Shown: one piece after another, positions 1 to 8,947 of the stretch | How the letters are laid out: each line of letters starts with the position of its first letter | How positions within the stretch are numbered: position 1 is the stretch's first letter | NCBI GenBank assembly: GCA_044358015.1 | Contig: JBIKOO010000004.1 | Location: 29,874 to 93,873, forward strand | DNA length: 64,000 nt | Direction: 5' to 3' | Origin: Casp-actino8 sp044358015 | Lineage (GTDB): Bacteria > Actinomycetota > Acidimicrobiia > Acidimicrobiales > Ilumatobacteraceae | The notes under the pieces: generated by a model | The model's database searches: none | The model's input: only the letters and a program-made list of their open reading frames with translations | What the model was told of the DNA's origin: nothing | Made by a program: the position numbers and the translations under genes

Positions 1-193
1 GATCGTGTCATTAGGTGTTGACACCTATTGGAATGACCCGATCAGTGACTTGGCATTGACAACTGATGGGTACCGTCGTTGCGGTGAAGTGGTGAAGCAA
101 CTCGGTTTGCCGACATTGATTCTGCAAGAGGGCGGATACGACATTGAGGCAATTGGCCGTAATGTCCACGCTTGGATCTCGCCCTTTGCCTAA
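1..193 (+). CDS. Histone deacetylase / acetylpolyamine amidohydrolase family, C-terminal fragment
   Basis: The reading frame is open from base 2, so this is the 3' end of a gene that begins before the window. The residues seen (SLGVDTY..NDPISD, then LGLPTLILQEGGY) match the C-terminal end of class II histone-deacetylase-like Zn amidohydrolases. In that family the SLGxDTxxxDP and EGGY segments shape the active site, the latter carrying the transition-state Tyr. Such bacterial enzymes deacetylate polyamines or other small acetyl-amides. The stop codon directly abuts the stop of the convergent oxidoreductase, with no gap. Family assignment is fairly safe; the substrate cannot be judged from 63 residues. 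Confidence 0.75.
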   Translation, partial: IVSLGVDTYWNDPISDLALTTDGYRRCGEVVKQLGLPTLILQEGGYDIEAIGRNVHAWISPFA

Positions 194-1099
194 CTAGTTC
201 TGCAAGGGAAGCAATTGTTCAGCGGCAACCGCCAGATGATCGCACCATTCGTTGGCCGACTTTGGCTCAACAATGGGCAAAACCACAAACTTTGAAATTC
301 CAGCATCAACAAATTGCTTGATGAACTCTTGGAGTGCGGGCCAACCTTGTGGCACGAGTTGGTTGATGTCGTCAAGATCGGGTCGGCGGGCCATCAACGC
401 TTTGATCACAGTGTCGGGGAGTGGACCATGGGCGTAGGGAATGAGGGCTCCGAAATGTTCGGGATCGATTTCGCGTTCATGCTCGGTGGCGACACGTTGA
501 ATCTCGATGCGACCACGTTCGGCATCGGCCGGAGTTACGAAACTCGGAAGCCAACCATCGGCCAAACGTCCGACACGCTTCAGTTCGCTCGGGGCAATAC
601 CACCGAGCCAGACATCGGGAGAACCGTTAAGTGGTTTAGGTTGAACTCGTAGATCGTCGTAATTGAAATAGGTGCCGTGGTGGGTGACAGATGGTTGAGT
701 CCAACAGGCGCGAATGACTTCAAGTGCCTCATTAAATCGCTTCGCGCGTTCTTCGCGGACTACGCCGAATGCTTGTTGCTCGTGCGGATCGGCAACACCT
801 AGTCCGAAGGCTGGCAGTAGGCGACCATTAGAGAGGCGATCAAGAGTTGCAAGTTCTTTGGCAAGAATGACGGGGTTGCGACCTGGCAACACCATCACAC
901 TCATTCCAAATTTCAATTTGGTGGTACGTCCAGCAGCGAATGACATCGCCACAAGAGGATCCGGTGCTTCTCCACCAATTCGTTCGCTCAGCCACAGGCT
1001 GTCGAATTTGAGCGATTCAAGTGCATCAACAACTTGAGTAAAACCATCGTCGTTGAGATTGGTGCGAACACCCAGGCCGTAACCAATACGTATTTTCAT
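194..1099 (-). CDS. LLM class F420-dependent oxidoreductase
   Basis: 301 residues with the fold features of the bacterial luciferase-like monooxygenase family. The N-terminus (MKIRIGYGLGVR) starts the first TIM-barrel strand, followed by FDSLWLSERI, the GRNPVILAKELATLDRLSNGR segment and the GVADPHEQQAFGV loop typical of actinobacterial F420-using members. It probably transfers hydride between F420 (or FMN) and an unknown organic substrate in the cytosol. Its ATG lies within an ATGA overlap with the stop of the upstream alpha/beta hydrolase, so the two are co-transcribed and translationally coupled. Cofactor is inferred from the family. Confidence 0.85.
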   Translation of the reverse strand: MKIRIGYGLGVRTNLNDDGFTQVVDALESLKFDSLWLSERIGGEAPDPLVAMSFAAGRTTKLKFGMSVMVLPGRNPVILAKELATLDRLSNGRLLPAFGLGVADPHEQQAFGVVREERAKRFNEALEVIRACWTQPSVTHHGTYFNYDDLRVQPKPLNGSPDVWLGGIAPSELKRVGRLADGWLPSFVTPADAERGRIEIQRVATEHEREIDPEHFGALIPYAHGPLPDTVIKALMARRPDLDDINQLVPQGWPALQEFIKQFVDAGISKFVVLPIVEPKSANEWCDHLAVAAEQLLPLQN

Positions 1100-1827
1100 G
1101 AATTGGCAATCCGTTCAAGAATGTCGGCAGTTTCTTTGACCATCGACACGAATGGTGAGTGATCGGTATCAAGCGTGACTACGTCGTTGCAAAGTTGCGA
1201 CATTATCTTTTGATGTTCAGGATGTACTGCTTGATCTTGTGAGCACAACACATACGTTGATGAAATGGTGTCTCGCGGAGAGCCAGTGACTTCTTGTGTC
1301 ATGGTCACCATGGGTTGAGGCGAAAGGCGAGCGATAGACGCAGCAATAACGCCGCTATCGCAACAGCCATAAAGGGCTTCCTGGGCTAGTGCTGGATTGA
1401 TGGTTGTATTCGCATCGTCAATGACCACCATTGCGCCGCCGAGAGCGGTGTCGTGACGCGGCATGGCCATCAGTTGTGACATCACGCTTTGGCCAGCATC
1501 GGGTGCAAAGGCCGCCAAATAGACGAGGTGCGAAACAGTCGCACTTGAAGATGCAGCCTGCGAAATAACGGCTCCGCCGTAACTGTGCCCCACGAGTACA
1601 ACGTCGTCAACGCCACGGGCATGGAGTGAAGCGAGAACATCAGCGACACATTGCGCATCACCGTAAAAATCGGTGAGCGGCAATGGTGAGGCACCGTGAC
1701 CGGGTAGGTCAATGGCCAAACTCGCAATTCCGCGACGATCAAGTTCGGCCTGTAACGCACCAAAACACCACGCTCCATGCCAAGCACCATGAACTAAAAC
1801 CAAATGTCGAGGTGAGGTCATCTGCAT
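1096..1827 (-). CDS. Alpha/beta hydrolase
   Basis: About 243 residues. Visible elements are the oxyanion HGAWHG near residue 13, the nucleophile elbow GHSYGG at about residue 82 and a C-terminal DTDHSPF that supplies the catalytic His. This resembles the small esterase and hydroxynitrile-lyase-like branch (salicylate esterase, PF12697). The frame is open much further upstream, but homology begins at MQMTSPRHLVLVHG, so I start at the ATG at 1827; an ATG two codons later is equally possible. It forms a two-gene unit with the LLM oxidoreductase and is divergent from the SDR gene, leaving about 62 bases for both promoters. Substrate unknown. Confidence 0.8.
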   Translation of the reverse strand: MQMTSPRHLVLVHGAWHGAWCFGALQAELDRRGIASLAIDLPGHGASPLPLTDFYGDAQCVADVLASLHARGVDDVVLVGHSYGGAVISQAASSSATVSHLVYLAAFAPDAGQSVMSQLMAMPRHDTALGGAMVVIDDANTTINPALAQEALYGCCDSGVIAASIARLSPQPMVTMTQEVTGSPRDTISSTYVLCSQDQAVHPEHQKIMSQLCNDVVTLDTDHSPFVSMVKETADILERIANS

Positions 1828-1889
1828 ATCGTGCCACAGACAACACCTCAAATGGGAAGGTTGCGCCGAGTCCCCGTAACCTTGCTGGC

Positions 1890-2681
1890 ATGTCAACTGC
1901 CGAATCAGCAACAAATAACGCCGCCAATCCTTTGAACACTTTCCGCCTTGATGGTCGAGTCGCGATCGTGACTGGAGCCTCTTCAGGTCTTGGGGTTCAA
2001 TTCGCTCGCACACTGCACGCTGTTGGCGCGACAGTTGTTTTGGCCGCCCGTCGCCTTGATCGCCTTGAAGCATTGGTCAAAGAGCTTCCAGGTTCAATCG
2101 CGATTGCCGTTGACCTGAGTTTGGCTGAAGATCGCGAACGTTTAGTTGCCGAAACCGTTCGTCAAGTTGGCCCGCCACGAATTTTGGTTAACAACGCCGG
2201 GGTCGGCCACAAAGTTGCTGTCGAAGACGAAGATCTCGACACCTTCCGTACTGCGATGGAAATCAACGTCACGGCAATTTGGCATCTCTCAAAGTTGTGC
2301 GCTCCGTATATGAAAGAAGCGGGCAGCGGAAACATTGTCAATATCGCTTCAATCTTGGGACTTGTAGGTTCGGCGCCAATTAAACAAGCCCATTACTGCG
2401 CATCAAAAGGTGCGGTCATTAACCTCACCCGTGAACTTGGTATGCAGTGGGCTCGTCGTGGTATTCGAGTGAATGCAATTTGCCCAGGTTGGTTCCCCTC
2501 AGAAATGACCCAAGGTATGGATGACGAATCAAGCATGAATTTCATGCGCGCAAACTCACCATTACCGCGCATGGGTGAATTGCACGAATTAGATGGCGCA
2601 CTTCTTTTGCTCGCGAGCGATGCAGCTTCATTCATGATCGGTCAGCATGTTGTTGTTGACGGTGGTTGGACTGCTCGATGA
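1890..2681 (+). CDS. SDR family NAD(P)-dependent oxidoreductase
   Basis: 263 residues from the ATG at 1890. It is a classical short-chain dehydrogenase: TGASSGLG nucleotide-binding loop at residues 28-35, NNAG at 101-104, catalytic Ser154, and Tyr169-x3-Lys173 (YCASK). The C-terminus PxxMIGQHVVVDGGWTAR is typical of 3-oxoacyl-reductase-like members. It probably oxidises or reduces an alcohol or ketone in lipid or xenobiotic metabolism. Its stop overlaps the ATG of the DUF952 gene (ATGA). Upstream in-frame residues do not look coding and overlap the divergent hydrolase, so the internal ATG is preferred. Confidence 0.88.
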   Translation: MSTAESATNNAANPLNTFRLDGRVAIVTGASSGLGVQFARTLHAVGATVVLAARRLDRLEALVKELPGSIAIAVDLSLAEDRERLVAETVRQVGPPRILVNNAGVGHKVAVEDEDLDTFRTAMEINVTAIWHLSKLCAPYMKEAGSGNIVNIASILGLVGSAPIKQAHYCASKGAVINLTRELGMQWARRGIRVNAICPGWFPSEMTQGMDDESSMNFMRANSPLPRMGELHELDGALLLLASDAASFMIGQHVVVDGGWTAR

Positions 2682-2992
2682 TTTTGCATCTCGCTATTCG
2701 TGCCGATTGGGAACAGGCCAAATTAAGTGGCAACTATCCCTGGTCGACGCGCGGAATCTCGGTTGCGGATGAGGGCTATACCCACTGCAGCTACGAGAGT
2801 CAGTGGAAGGGTGTTCGCGATCGTTTCTATAGCGATCTTGCTGACAGAGATTTAGTACTGCTCGAAATTGATGAAGAGAAATTGACGAGCAAAGTTGTAT
2901 TCGAGCAACTGGGCGCAGCACCCGAAGCTTTCCCGCACATCTATGGCTGCATTGATATCGCTGCAGTTGTTAACGAACGGCCGATTGCTTAG
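2678..2992 (+). CDS. DUF952 domain-containing protein
   Basis: 104 residues from the ATG that overlaps the SDR stop as ATGA. The start MILHLAIRADWEQA, the YPWSTRGISVADEGYTHCS segment and VLLEIDEEKLTSKVVFE match DUF952, a small family related to ADP-ribosyltransferase-like folds whose biochemical role is unknown. It is translationally coupled to the SDR. Its stop overlaps the stop of the convergent amidase by two bases. Confidence 0.8.
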   Translation: MILHLAIRADWEQAKLSGNYPWSTRGISVADEGYTHCSYESQWKGVRDRFYSDLADRDLVLLEIDEEKLTSKVVFEQLGAAPEAFPHIYGCIDIAAVVNERPIA

Positions 2993-4428
2993 AAATCTGG
3001 GGTGAGGTGCGCCCATGGTGCGGCTTGCTCAAGTTGTGAAGCCACGCGAATCAACACATCTTCGCGACCATACGCGGCGACAAGTTGCATGCCAATGGGT
3101 AGTCCATCTGCGTTGCGGTGCAGTGGCAAGCTGATAGCGGGTTGGCCACTGATATTGAATTGCGATGTAAATGAGACCCAGGCACCAGCAGTCATTAGAG
3201 GTGTCATCGGACGCGCGGGATTGTTTGGCATTGAACCAATCGGAAGTGGTGGTGCGGCGAGGGTCGGCGTCAGCAGTAAATCCCAACCTTGAGTCCACCA
3301 TGATTGAATGGCGCGACGGAAAAGGACTGAACTTGCTTGTGCCAACGAGAAGTCAACGCCATTCACACCTTTGGCAAATTCGGCTTGCGCCCAGTTCATT
3401 GCTTCAATATCGTCGGGAGTCATTTCGCGACCGAGAGCATCGCTAAATCGACGAATAGCGGTACCCATGTTGGTGCTCCACAACATGCTGAAGGCTCGAC
3501 CTATCTCATTGTCAGAGAAGATGTCTGGGAAACCAGGTTCAACGTGGTGCCCAAGTGACTCCAACAACTTCGCTGTTTTGTGCACACCCTCAACACAGTC
3601 AGCATGTACATCGCCACCGCGTGGATTGAAGTCGAGCATGCCGATGCGTAAGCGACCTGGGTCGGCGCCAACTTCTTCGATAAATGGGCGTCGGGGTGTT
3701 GGAGCGATGATCACATCACCTATTCCAGGACCATGTGTTGCATCAAGGAGGCGTGCCGAGTCGCGAACTGTTCGACTCACGCAGTGCTCAACGCCAAGAT
3801 TACTTTCGTCGCGGTAAGGCCCCATTGAAATTCGACCTTGTGAAACTTTGAGTCCGACAAGACCACAACAAGCCGCCGGAATACGAATAGATCCACCGCC
3901 ATCACTGGCATGAGCGATTGGAACAATGCCAGCAGCAACTGCCGATGCCGATCCACCACTTGATCCGCCTGAAGTGCGAGTGAGGTCCCAGGGATTACGC
4001 GTTGGTCCCCATGCTTCTGGTTCGGTGACGGGAACACTTCCGAACTCTGGACTGTTGCCGCGACCGATTGAAATCAACCCAGCGGCTTTGTAGCGCGCGA
4101 CGAGTGTGGTGTCTTCAGTTGAAACGTAGTTAGCAGCTTTGTACGCCTTGCTGCCGTTACTGAGTGGTTTGCCAGCTTCGGCTGCGTAGAGATCTTTCAA
4201 AAGGTATGGGACACCGCGAAACGGACCGTCGGGAAGAGCATTGCTTGCGGCGAGCTGTCGTGCATCTTCAAACCAGCGATATGTCAAAGCGTTGAGCTTG
4301 GAGTCGTAACGCTCGACACGCTCAATGGCCGCATTGACCATTTCAAGCGGTGAAACTTTGCCGGAGGCGACTAATTCGGATTGAGCGGTGGCATCAAGCC
4401 AGCGGGTGTCATCAGCGAGTGAACTCAT
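2989..4428 (-). CDS. Amidase (amidase signature family)
   Basis: 479 residues. The amidase-signature catalytic triad is visible: Lys78 in LLKDL, a cis-Ser in GGSSGGSA near residue 156, and the nucleophile Ser180 in DGGGSIRIPA. It hydrolyses carboxylic amides in the cytosol. It is monocistronic, so it is more likely a free amidase than the GatA subunit of a tRNA amidotransferase, because no gatB or gatC is nearby. Only 39 bases separate it from the divergent MFS gene. Full length for the family. Confidence 0.88.
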   Translation of the reverse strand: MSSLADDTRWLDATAQSELVASGKVSPLEMVNAAIERVERYDSKLNALTYRWFEDARQLAASNALPDGPFRGVPYLLKDLYAAEAGKPLSNGSKAYKAANYVSTEDTTLVARYKAAGLISIGRGNSPEFGSVPVTEPEAWGPTRNPWDLTRTSGGSSGGSASAVAAGIVPIAHASDGGGSIRIPAACCGLVGLKVSQGRISMGPYRDESNLGVEHCVSRTVRDSARLLDATHGPGIGDVIIAPTPRRPFIEEVGADPGRLRIGMLDFNPRGGDVHADCVEGVHKTAKLLESLGHHVEPGFPDIFSDNEIGRAFSMLWSTNMGTAIRRFSDALGREMTPDDIEAMNWAQAEFAKGVNGVDFSLAQASSVLFRRAIQSWWTQGWDLLLTPTLAAPPLPIGSMPNNPARPMTPLMTAGAWVSFTSQFNISGQPAISLPLHRNADGLPIGMQLVAAYGREDVLIRVASQLEQAAPWAHLTPDF

Positions 4429-4467
4429 TATTCAATTGATAGCAGGTTTCGCTAAGGTGAACGGTCT

Positions 4468-5754
4468 GTGTCTGTCCCGAAACCATTAAATCCAGCCGAG
4501 AGCACTCGCGATTTGTTGAAGGTGGGGCCAGTTCGAAACCTGTTGGGCTCGAGCGTTTTCACTTCGTCTGGGGTGATGTTGCAGGCAACGGTGCTTGGCA
4601 AGCAGATTTATGACATCACTGGGCGCGAACTAGATATTGGCTTGCTGGGGCTCGCCGAGTTTCTTCCTGCGGCCTTATTAGTGTTGGTGACTGGCTCAGT
4701 CGCTGATCGATTTAATCGCAAACTTGTGGGTGGAATAGCGGTCGGTTTTGAACTCTTGAGTTCGCTTGCATTGGGTATTTACGCTCTCTCGAAACCAACT
4801 GCGGTATGGCCACTGTTTGTCATCGCTTTTATCTTTGGCTGCGCTCGGGCATTTGCTGCGCCATCTATCCGATCAATTCCACCGATGGTCGCTCCCGATG
4901 GGGCATTGCCACGAACCATTGCAATGTATTCAGCAACATGGACAACCGCGGCGATCATCGGGCCAGCAACGGGCGGATTTCTCTATGCAGTCGATCCAAG
5001 CGTGGCGTATTTCGTATCAGCCGCATTGATCGGAATTGGTGTGTCATTTTTGCTGTCGATCAAGTTTGTTCGTCCACAGACACGACAAGCCTTGAAAGAT
5101 AAAGCCGAGAAGGTTTCGTTGTATACGGCGCTTGAAGGGTTGCGATTTATTCGCCGAACTCCAATTTTGCTGGCGGCGATTTCGTTAGATCTTTTTGCAG
5201 TGCTATTTGGTGGTGCGGTAGCTCTATTGCCGGCTATCGCAGAGGATCAGTTGCAAGTGGGTGACGTTGCGTATGGCTGGTTACGCGCGGCGCCTGGTAT
5301 TGGCGCCGCGGTGATGGCAGTCTTTTTGGCATCGCGCCCAGTTACACGCAATGTCGGACGAACACTTTTGATTGTAGTTGGATTGTTCGGCGCAGCGACT
5401 GTTGCTTTAGGATTGACAACGTCGTACATCGTTGCTTTTCTGGCGCTAGTTCTTTTGTCTGGTTCAGACATGATCAGCGTGTATATCCGCGGAACGTTGG
5501 TTCCGCTGGTGACTCCAGATGACAAACGCGGACGCGTGATGGCCGTTGAAAACGTGTTCATTGGTGCGAGCAACGAATTGGGCGCTTTTGAAAGTGGAGT
5601 AGCGGCTCAAGCATTTGGTACAAAGGCTGCAGTAGTGGGTGGTGGTGTCGCAACACTCGGAGTCGTGGCTTTGTTCTCAGTATTTTTCCCGACCCTTCGT
5701 CGAGTGGATCGCTTTGAAGACCTTGAAGGTCACGGCGACGAAGTTACGCAGTAA
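4468..5754 (+). CDS. MFS transporter (EntS/MFS_3-like)
   Basis: 428 residues from a GTG start. It has about twelve hydrophobic segments with the first intracellular loop GSVADRFNRKLVGG, equivalent to the MFS A-motif, and a second-half loop TPDDKRGRVMAVENVF typical of the enterobactin-exporter and macrolide-efflux-like group (MFS_3). It is an inner-membrane exporter of an unknown small molecule. It is divergent from the amidase and has no partner downstream before mscL. Confidence 0.82.
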   Translation: MSVPKPLNPAESTRDLLKVGPVRNLLGSSVFTSSGVMLQATVLGKQIYDITGRELDIGLLGLAEFLPAALLVLVTGSVADRFNRKLVGGIAVGFELLSSLALGIYALSKPTAVWPLFVIAFIFGCARAFAAPSIRSIPPMVAPDGALPRTIAMYSATWTTAAIIGPATGGFLYAVDPSVAYFVSAALIGIGVSFLLSIKFVRPQTRQALKDKAEKVSLYTALEGLRFIRRTPILLAAISLDLFAVLFGGAVALLPAIAEDQLQVGDVAYGWLRAAPGIGAAVMAVFLASRPVTRNVGRTLLIVVGLFGAATVALGLTTSYIVAFLALVLLSGSDMISVYIRGTLVPLVTPDDKRGRVMAVENVFIGASNELGAFESGVAAQAFGTKAAVVGGGVATLGVVALFSVFFPTLRRVDRFEDLEGHGDEVTQ

Positions 5755-5879
5755 GCGATAGTCAATTCGATGAGCTTCTTCAAATCAATCGGAGTGATGA
5801 AGGGGAATAGGAGTTGTCTGGTTTCAGTAATCACAATACTGATGTCGGGTTGGGTTCGACTCGGGTATTCTTGTTCATT

Positions 5880-6287
5880 ATGAAAAGCCTTCGAATGACC
5901 AATCTTTTCAAAGAATTTCGTGACTTCATCAATAAGGGCAACCTGTTGGCTATCGCAGTTGGTTTTGTTGTCGGTGGAGCCTTTTCTGGACTTGTGAAGT
6001 CATTGGTCGAAGAAGTCGTCATGCCAATTGTTGCGATCCCATTTGGTACCCCGAACTTTGACAAAGCGTTGATCTTGCATATCAATGACGCTGAAATTCG
6101 TTTCGGTGCGTTCTTGACAGTGGTGGTGACCTTTTTGTCGATTTCGTTCGTGCTGTTCTTATTGCTAAAGGCATACAACAAGGCCACCGGCACAGAGGCC
6201 GTTGCGCCACCGACACCCGACATCATTTTGCTCACTTCAATTCGTGATGAACTCAAAGAGATTCGCGAGCAAGGCTCGACACAGTGA
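5880..6287 (+). CDS. mscL: Large-conductance mechanosensitive channel MscL
   Basis: 135 residues. The N-terminal amphipathic helix and first membrane helix (LFKEFRDFINKGNLLAIAVGFVVGGAFSGLVKSLVEEVVMP) are diagnostic of MscL. They are followed by a periplasmic loop, a second membrane helix (FLTVVVTFLSISFVLFLLLKAYN) and a charged C-terminal bundle. The pentamer opens on membrane tension and releases solutes during osmotic downshock. A second ATG 15 bases inside could also be the start. The next gene starts in a GTGA overlap, so the lipoprotein is probably co-translated. Confidence 0.93.
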   Translation: MKSLRMTNLFKEFRDFINKGNLLAIAVGFVVGGAFSGLVKSLVEEVVMPIVAIPFGTPNFDKALILHINDAEIRFGAFLTVVVTFLSISFVLFLLLKAYNKATGTEAVAPPTPDIILLTSIRDELKEIREQGSTQ

Positions 6288-7216
6288 CCACCGTTCGGCC
6301 CAATTCGTCTCTAACCGCTGCTTTAGGGATTTTGCTCTCGGTAGCAACTGCTTGTGGTTCATCAATTTCTGATAGCACTACAACAATCGCGGTGTCGGGC
6401 ACCGTTGCCGGAGTCGGCAATCTTCCGGCACAAGATTTGGCGAGCGAGACTGACTCAGCGAATCAATCGTCTGTTCCTCCTGGATCTCGGCCGATAACAG
6501 TGGGCGAACTTTCAAATGGGCCGCGACTGTTGATGATCGGCGATTCTATTTTTGCTGCAGTCTCTCGTCGCTATAGCAATATGGCATGTGATCGCCTGGT
6601 TCCGATGGGCTGGCAAGTTGCTGTCGAGGCAGAGCGAGGACGTTTTATTGACTTGGGCTTGCGCATCGTGAAGAAGAAGTTGCCGCAAGGCTTTGATGCG
6701 GCGGTTCTTTTCCTCGGTACGAACTATGGCAAGAAACAGGATGTCTACAAGGAATATTTAGACAAGATTCTCGATGAGTTAGCCCCGCGACCCGTGATCA
6801 TTCTGACCGCCACGGAGTACAAGCCATTTATGCAAGAAGTGAATGCAGTCATTGAAGAAGAAGTTCGTACACGTGACAATGTGTGGCTCGTGGATTGGCG
6901 TGAAATTTCGAAAGCTCCTGGAGTGTTGTGGAAAGACGGAATCCACCCAGTTGATGCTGGAAATGTTGTACTAATGGATTCAATTATTGAGGTCTTGGGC
7001 AATGCTCCTGGCAATGATCTAGGGGAATGTCTGAATGTTGAATTCAAAGATGATGCACCACTTTCAAATTTGCCAACGATCGCGCCGGGTGTTGAAACCA
7101 CGACTGTTGACTCAACGTCAACATCTGTGGTCGCAACGAGTACGACTGTGCCCTCAAGTTCGACTCTTCCCACATCGACTACTACGCCAACATTAACAAC
7201 TACATCGAGCCCGTAA
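6284..7216 (+). CDS. SGNH/GDSL-type hydrolase lipoprotein
   Basis: 310 residues. A signal peptide ends in a lipobox with Cys24 (SVATAC), so it is probably a lipid-anchored extracellular protein. The SGNH catalytic blocks are visible: LMIGDS with nucleophile Ser88, LGTNYG with Asn147, and DGIHP with Asp218 and His221. The last 50 residues are a Ser/Thr/Val-rich linker, typical of actinobacterial envelope proteins. It probably deacylates a cell-surface polymer or lipid. Co-transcribed with mscL by a GTGA overlap. Block II is not obvious, so substrate and mechanism stay open. Confidence 0.75.
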   Translation: MTTVRPNSSLTAALGILLSVATACGSSISDSTTTIAVSGTVAGVGNLPAQDLASETDSANQSSVPPGSRPITVGELSNGPRLLMIGDSIFAAVSRRYSNMACDRLVPMGWQVAVEAERGRFIDLGLRIVKKKLPQGFDAAVLFLGTNYGKKQDVYKEYLDKILDELAPRPVIILTATEYKPFMQEVNAVIEEEVRTRDNVWLVDWREISKAPGVLWKDGIHPVDAGNVVLMDSIIEVLGNAPGNDLGECLNVEFKDDAPLSNLPTIAPGVETTTVDSTSTSVVATSTTVPSSSTLPTSTTTPTLTTTSSP

Positions 7217-7286
7217 ACAGCAAGATATATCTCGGATACCTGTCACGGTGGTTGCACATAGCGTTTTGAACCAACACACTTGAGGG

Positions 7287-8903
7287 GTGCTCCAGGTCCA
7301 ATCGCTTTCGGTCGAGATTGGTGGTCGTCTCGTTGTTGAGAACGCCACGTTCACCGTCATGCCCAAGGACAAGGTTGGACTCGTTGGCCGTAACGGAGCG
7401 GGAAAGACGACTCTCTTTAAAGTTCTTGGCGGCGAGGCTGAACCTATTGCCGGCAAGATCATGCGTAAAGGAGGGTTTGGCTATCTACCCCAAGATCCGC
7501 GCATTGCCGGCATTTACGACGGACGCACAGCGATTTCTCATATTCTGTCGGGCCGCAACATTGATGATGATTTGATGCGGCTTGAAAAGTTGCGTATCGC
7601 GATGGAAGAAGATGCGAGCGAACGAAATGTCTCGCGCTACAGCAAGGCCGAAGAAGAATTCTCCATGAAGGGTGGCTACGCGGCCGAAAGTGAAGCTCGC
7701 AGTATTGCTGCTGGCCTCGGTATGAGCGGTGCTCGTCTTGATCTTCCCGTTGGAGTTTTGTCGGGTGGTGAACGTCGTCGTGTTGAACTCTCCCGTATTT
7801 TGTTTGCCGGAAGCGATGCACTGTTGCTTGACGAACCCACTAACCACTTAGACATTGATGCGAAGACTTGGTTGTTGGGTTTCTTGCGGCAATATCGCGG
7901 CGCACTTTTAGTGATCAGTCACGACCTTGATTTGCTCGATGAGGCAATTACTCGTGTTCTGCACTTAGACCGCGATGCTGAAGATGCGACGGGTCATGTC
8001 ATCGAATACAAAGGCACGTATAGTCAGTACCGGCGTTCGCGTGCCGAAGATGAAGAGCGCATGATCAAGAAGGCTGCGTTGCAAGCCAAAGAAATCAACC
8101 GACTTCAAACTGTCGTTGATCGCTTTGGTGCGAAAGCAACGAAGGCCGCGATGGCCCACAGCATTGAAAAGCGCATTGATCGTTTGCAGGGCGAAAAAGT
8201 CGTTGCCCCAACTGGTGGACGCGTTCTGCAAGTGAAGTTTCCTGACCCGCCACCATGTGGTGTCACAGTTATTGAGACGAAACATTTATGTAAGGGCTAT
8301 GGCGGGCCACCCGTTTTTGAAGATGTCACCTTTGACCTTGGTCGTGGTGAGCGTTTGTTAGTGCTTGGTTTGAACGGTGCGGGAAAGACCAGTTTGCTGA
8401 GAATTCTTGCGGGCGAAACAAAAGCCGATCTCGGTGATTTTTCATTCGGTCATCAAGTGAACTGTGGTTATTACGCGCAAGAGCACGACAACCTCAATAC
8501 CGATGCAACATTGCTGGAAAACATTCGCCGAGAAGTACCAGCTGGTGTTTCGCTGACCGAAACACAGTTGCGAGCATTGCTCGGAATGTTCGGTTTGTCT
8601 GGCGACAAGGTGAACCAGAAATCTGGAACTTTGTCTGGTGGAGAAAAAACGAAATTGGCGTTAGCAATGTTGATGGTGGGCCGAAACAACTTGTTGCTGC
8701 TTGACGAACCGACCAACAACCTTGACCCGTCCAGCCGTGAAGCAGTGGCGAACGCGCTTTCGGGCTGGAAGGGCGCGATTATTTTCGTCAGCCACGACAC
8801 CGAATTTGTTGAGCATCTCAAACCGACCAAGGTATTGCTCATGCCCGACGGTCAGGTTGACTACTTCAGCCATGACTGGCTCGAACTCGTCAGCCTCGCC
8901 TGA
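7287..8903 (+). CDS. ABC-F family ATP-binding protein
   Basis: 538 residues with two complete ABC ATPase domains and no membrane segments. Domain 1 has Walker A GRNGAGKTT (residues 34-42), LSGGERRR and LLLDEPTNHLD. Domain 2 has GLNGAGKTS, LSGGEKTK and LLLDEPTNNLD. The linker between them, rich in charged residues, is the P-site tRNA interaction motif of ABC-F proteins. These act on the ribosome (EttA/Uup-type translation factors) or give ribosome protection from antibiotics. The start is a GTG preceded by GAGG at very short spacing, so initiation may be weak or leaderless. Confidence 0.88.
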   Translation: MLQVQSLSVEIGGRLVVENATFTVMPKDKVGLVGRNGAGKTTLFKVLGGEAEPIAGKIMRKGGFGYLPQDPRIAGIYDGRTAISHILSGRNIDDDLMRLEKLRIAMEEDASERNVSRYSKAEEEFSMKGGYAAESEARSIAAGLGMSGARLDLPVGVLSGGERRRVELSRILFAGSDALLLDEPTNHLDIDAKTWLLGFLRQYRGALLVISHDLDLLDEAITRVLHLDRDAEDATGHVIEYKGTYSQYRRSRAEDEERMIKKAALQAKEINRLQTVVDRFGAKATKAAMAHSIEKRIDRLQGEKVVAPTGGRVLQVKFPDPPPCGVTVIETKHLCKGYGGPPVFEDVTFDLGRGERLLVLGLNGAGKTSLLRILAGETKADLGDFSFGHQVNCGYYAQEHDNLNTDATLLENIRREVPAGVSLTETQLRALLGMFGLSGDKVNQKSGTLSGGEKTKLALAMLMVGRNNLLLLDEPTNNLDPSSREAVANALSGWKGAIIFVSHDTEFVEHLKPTKVLLMPDGQVDYFSHDWLELVSLA

Positions 8904-8947
8904 GTCTCAATACTTCTCTCCAGTTCCGTAGGCGTTATGGTTAGCCC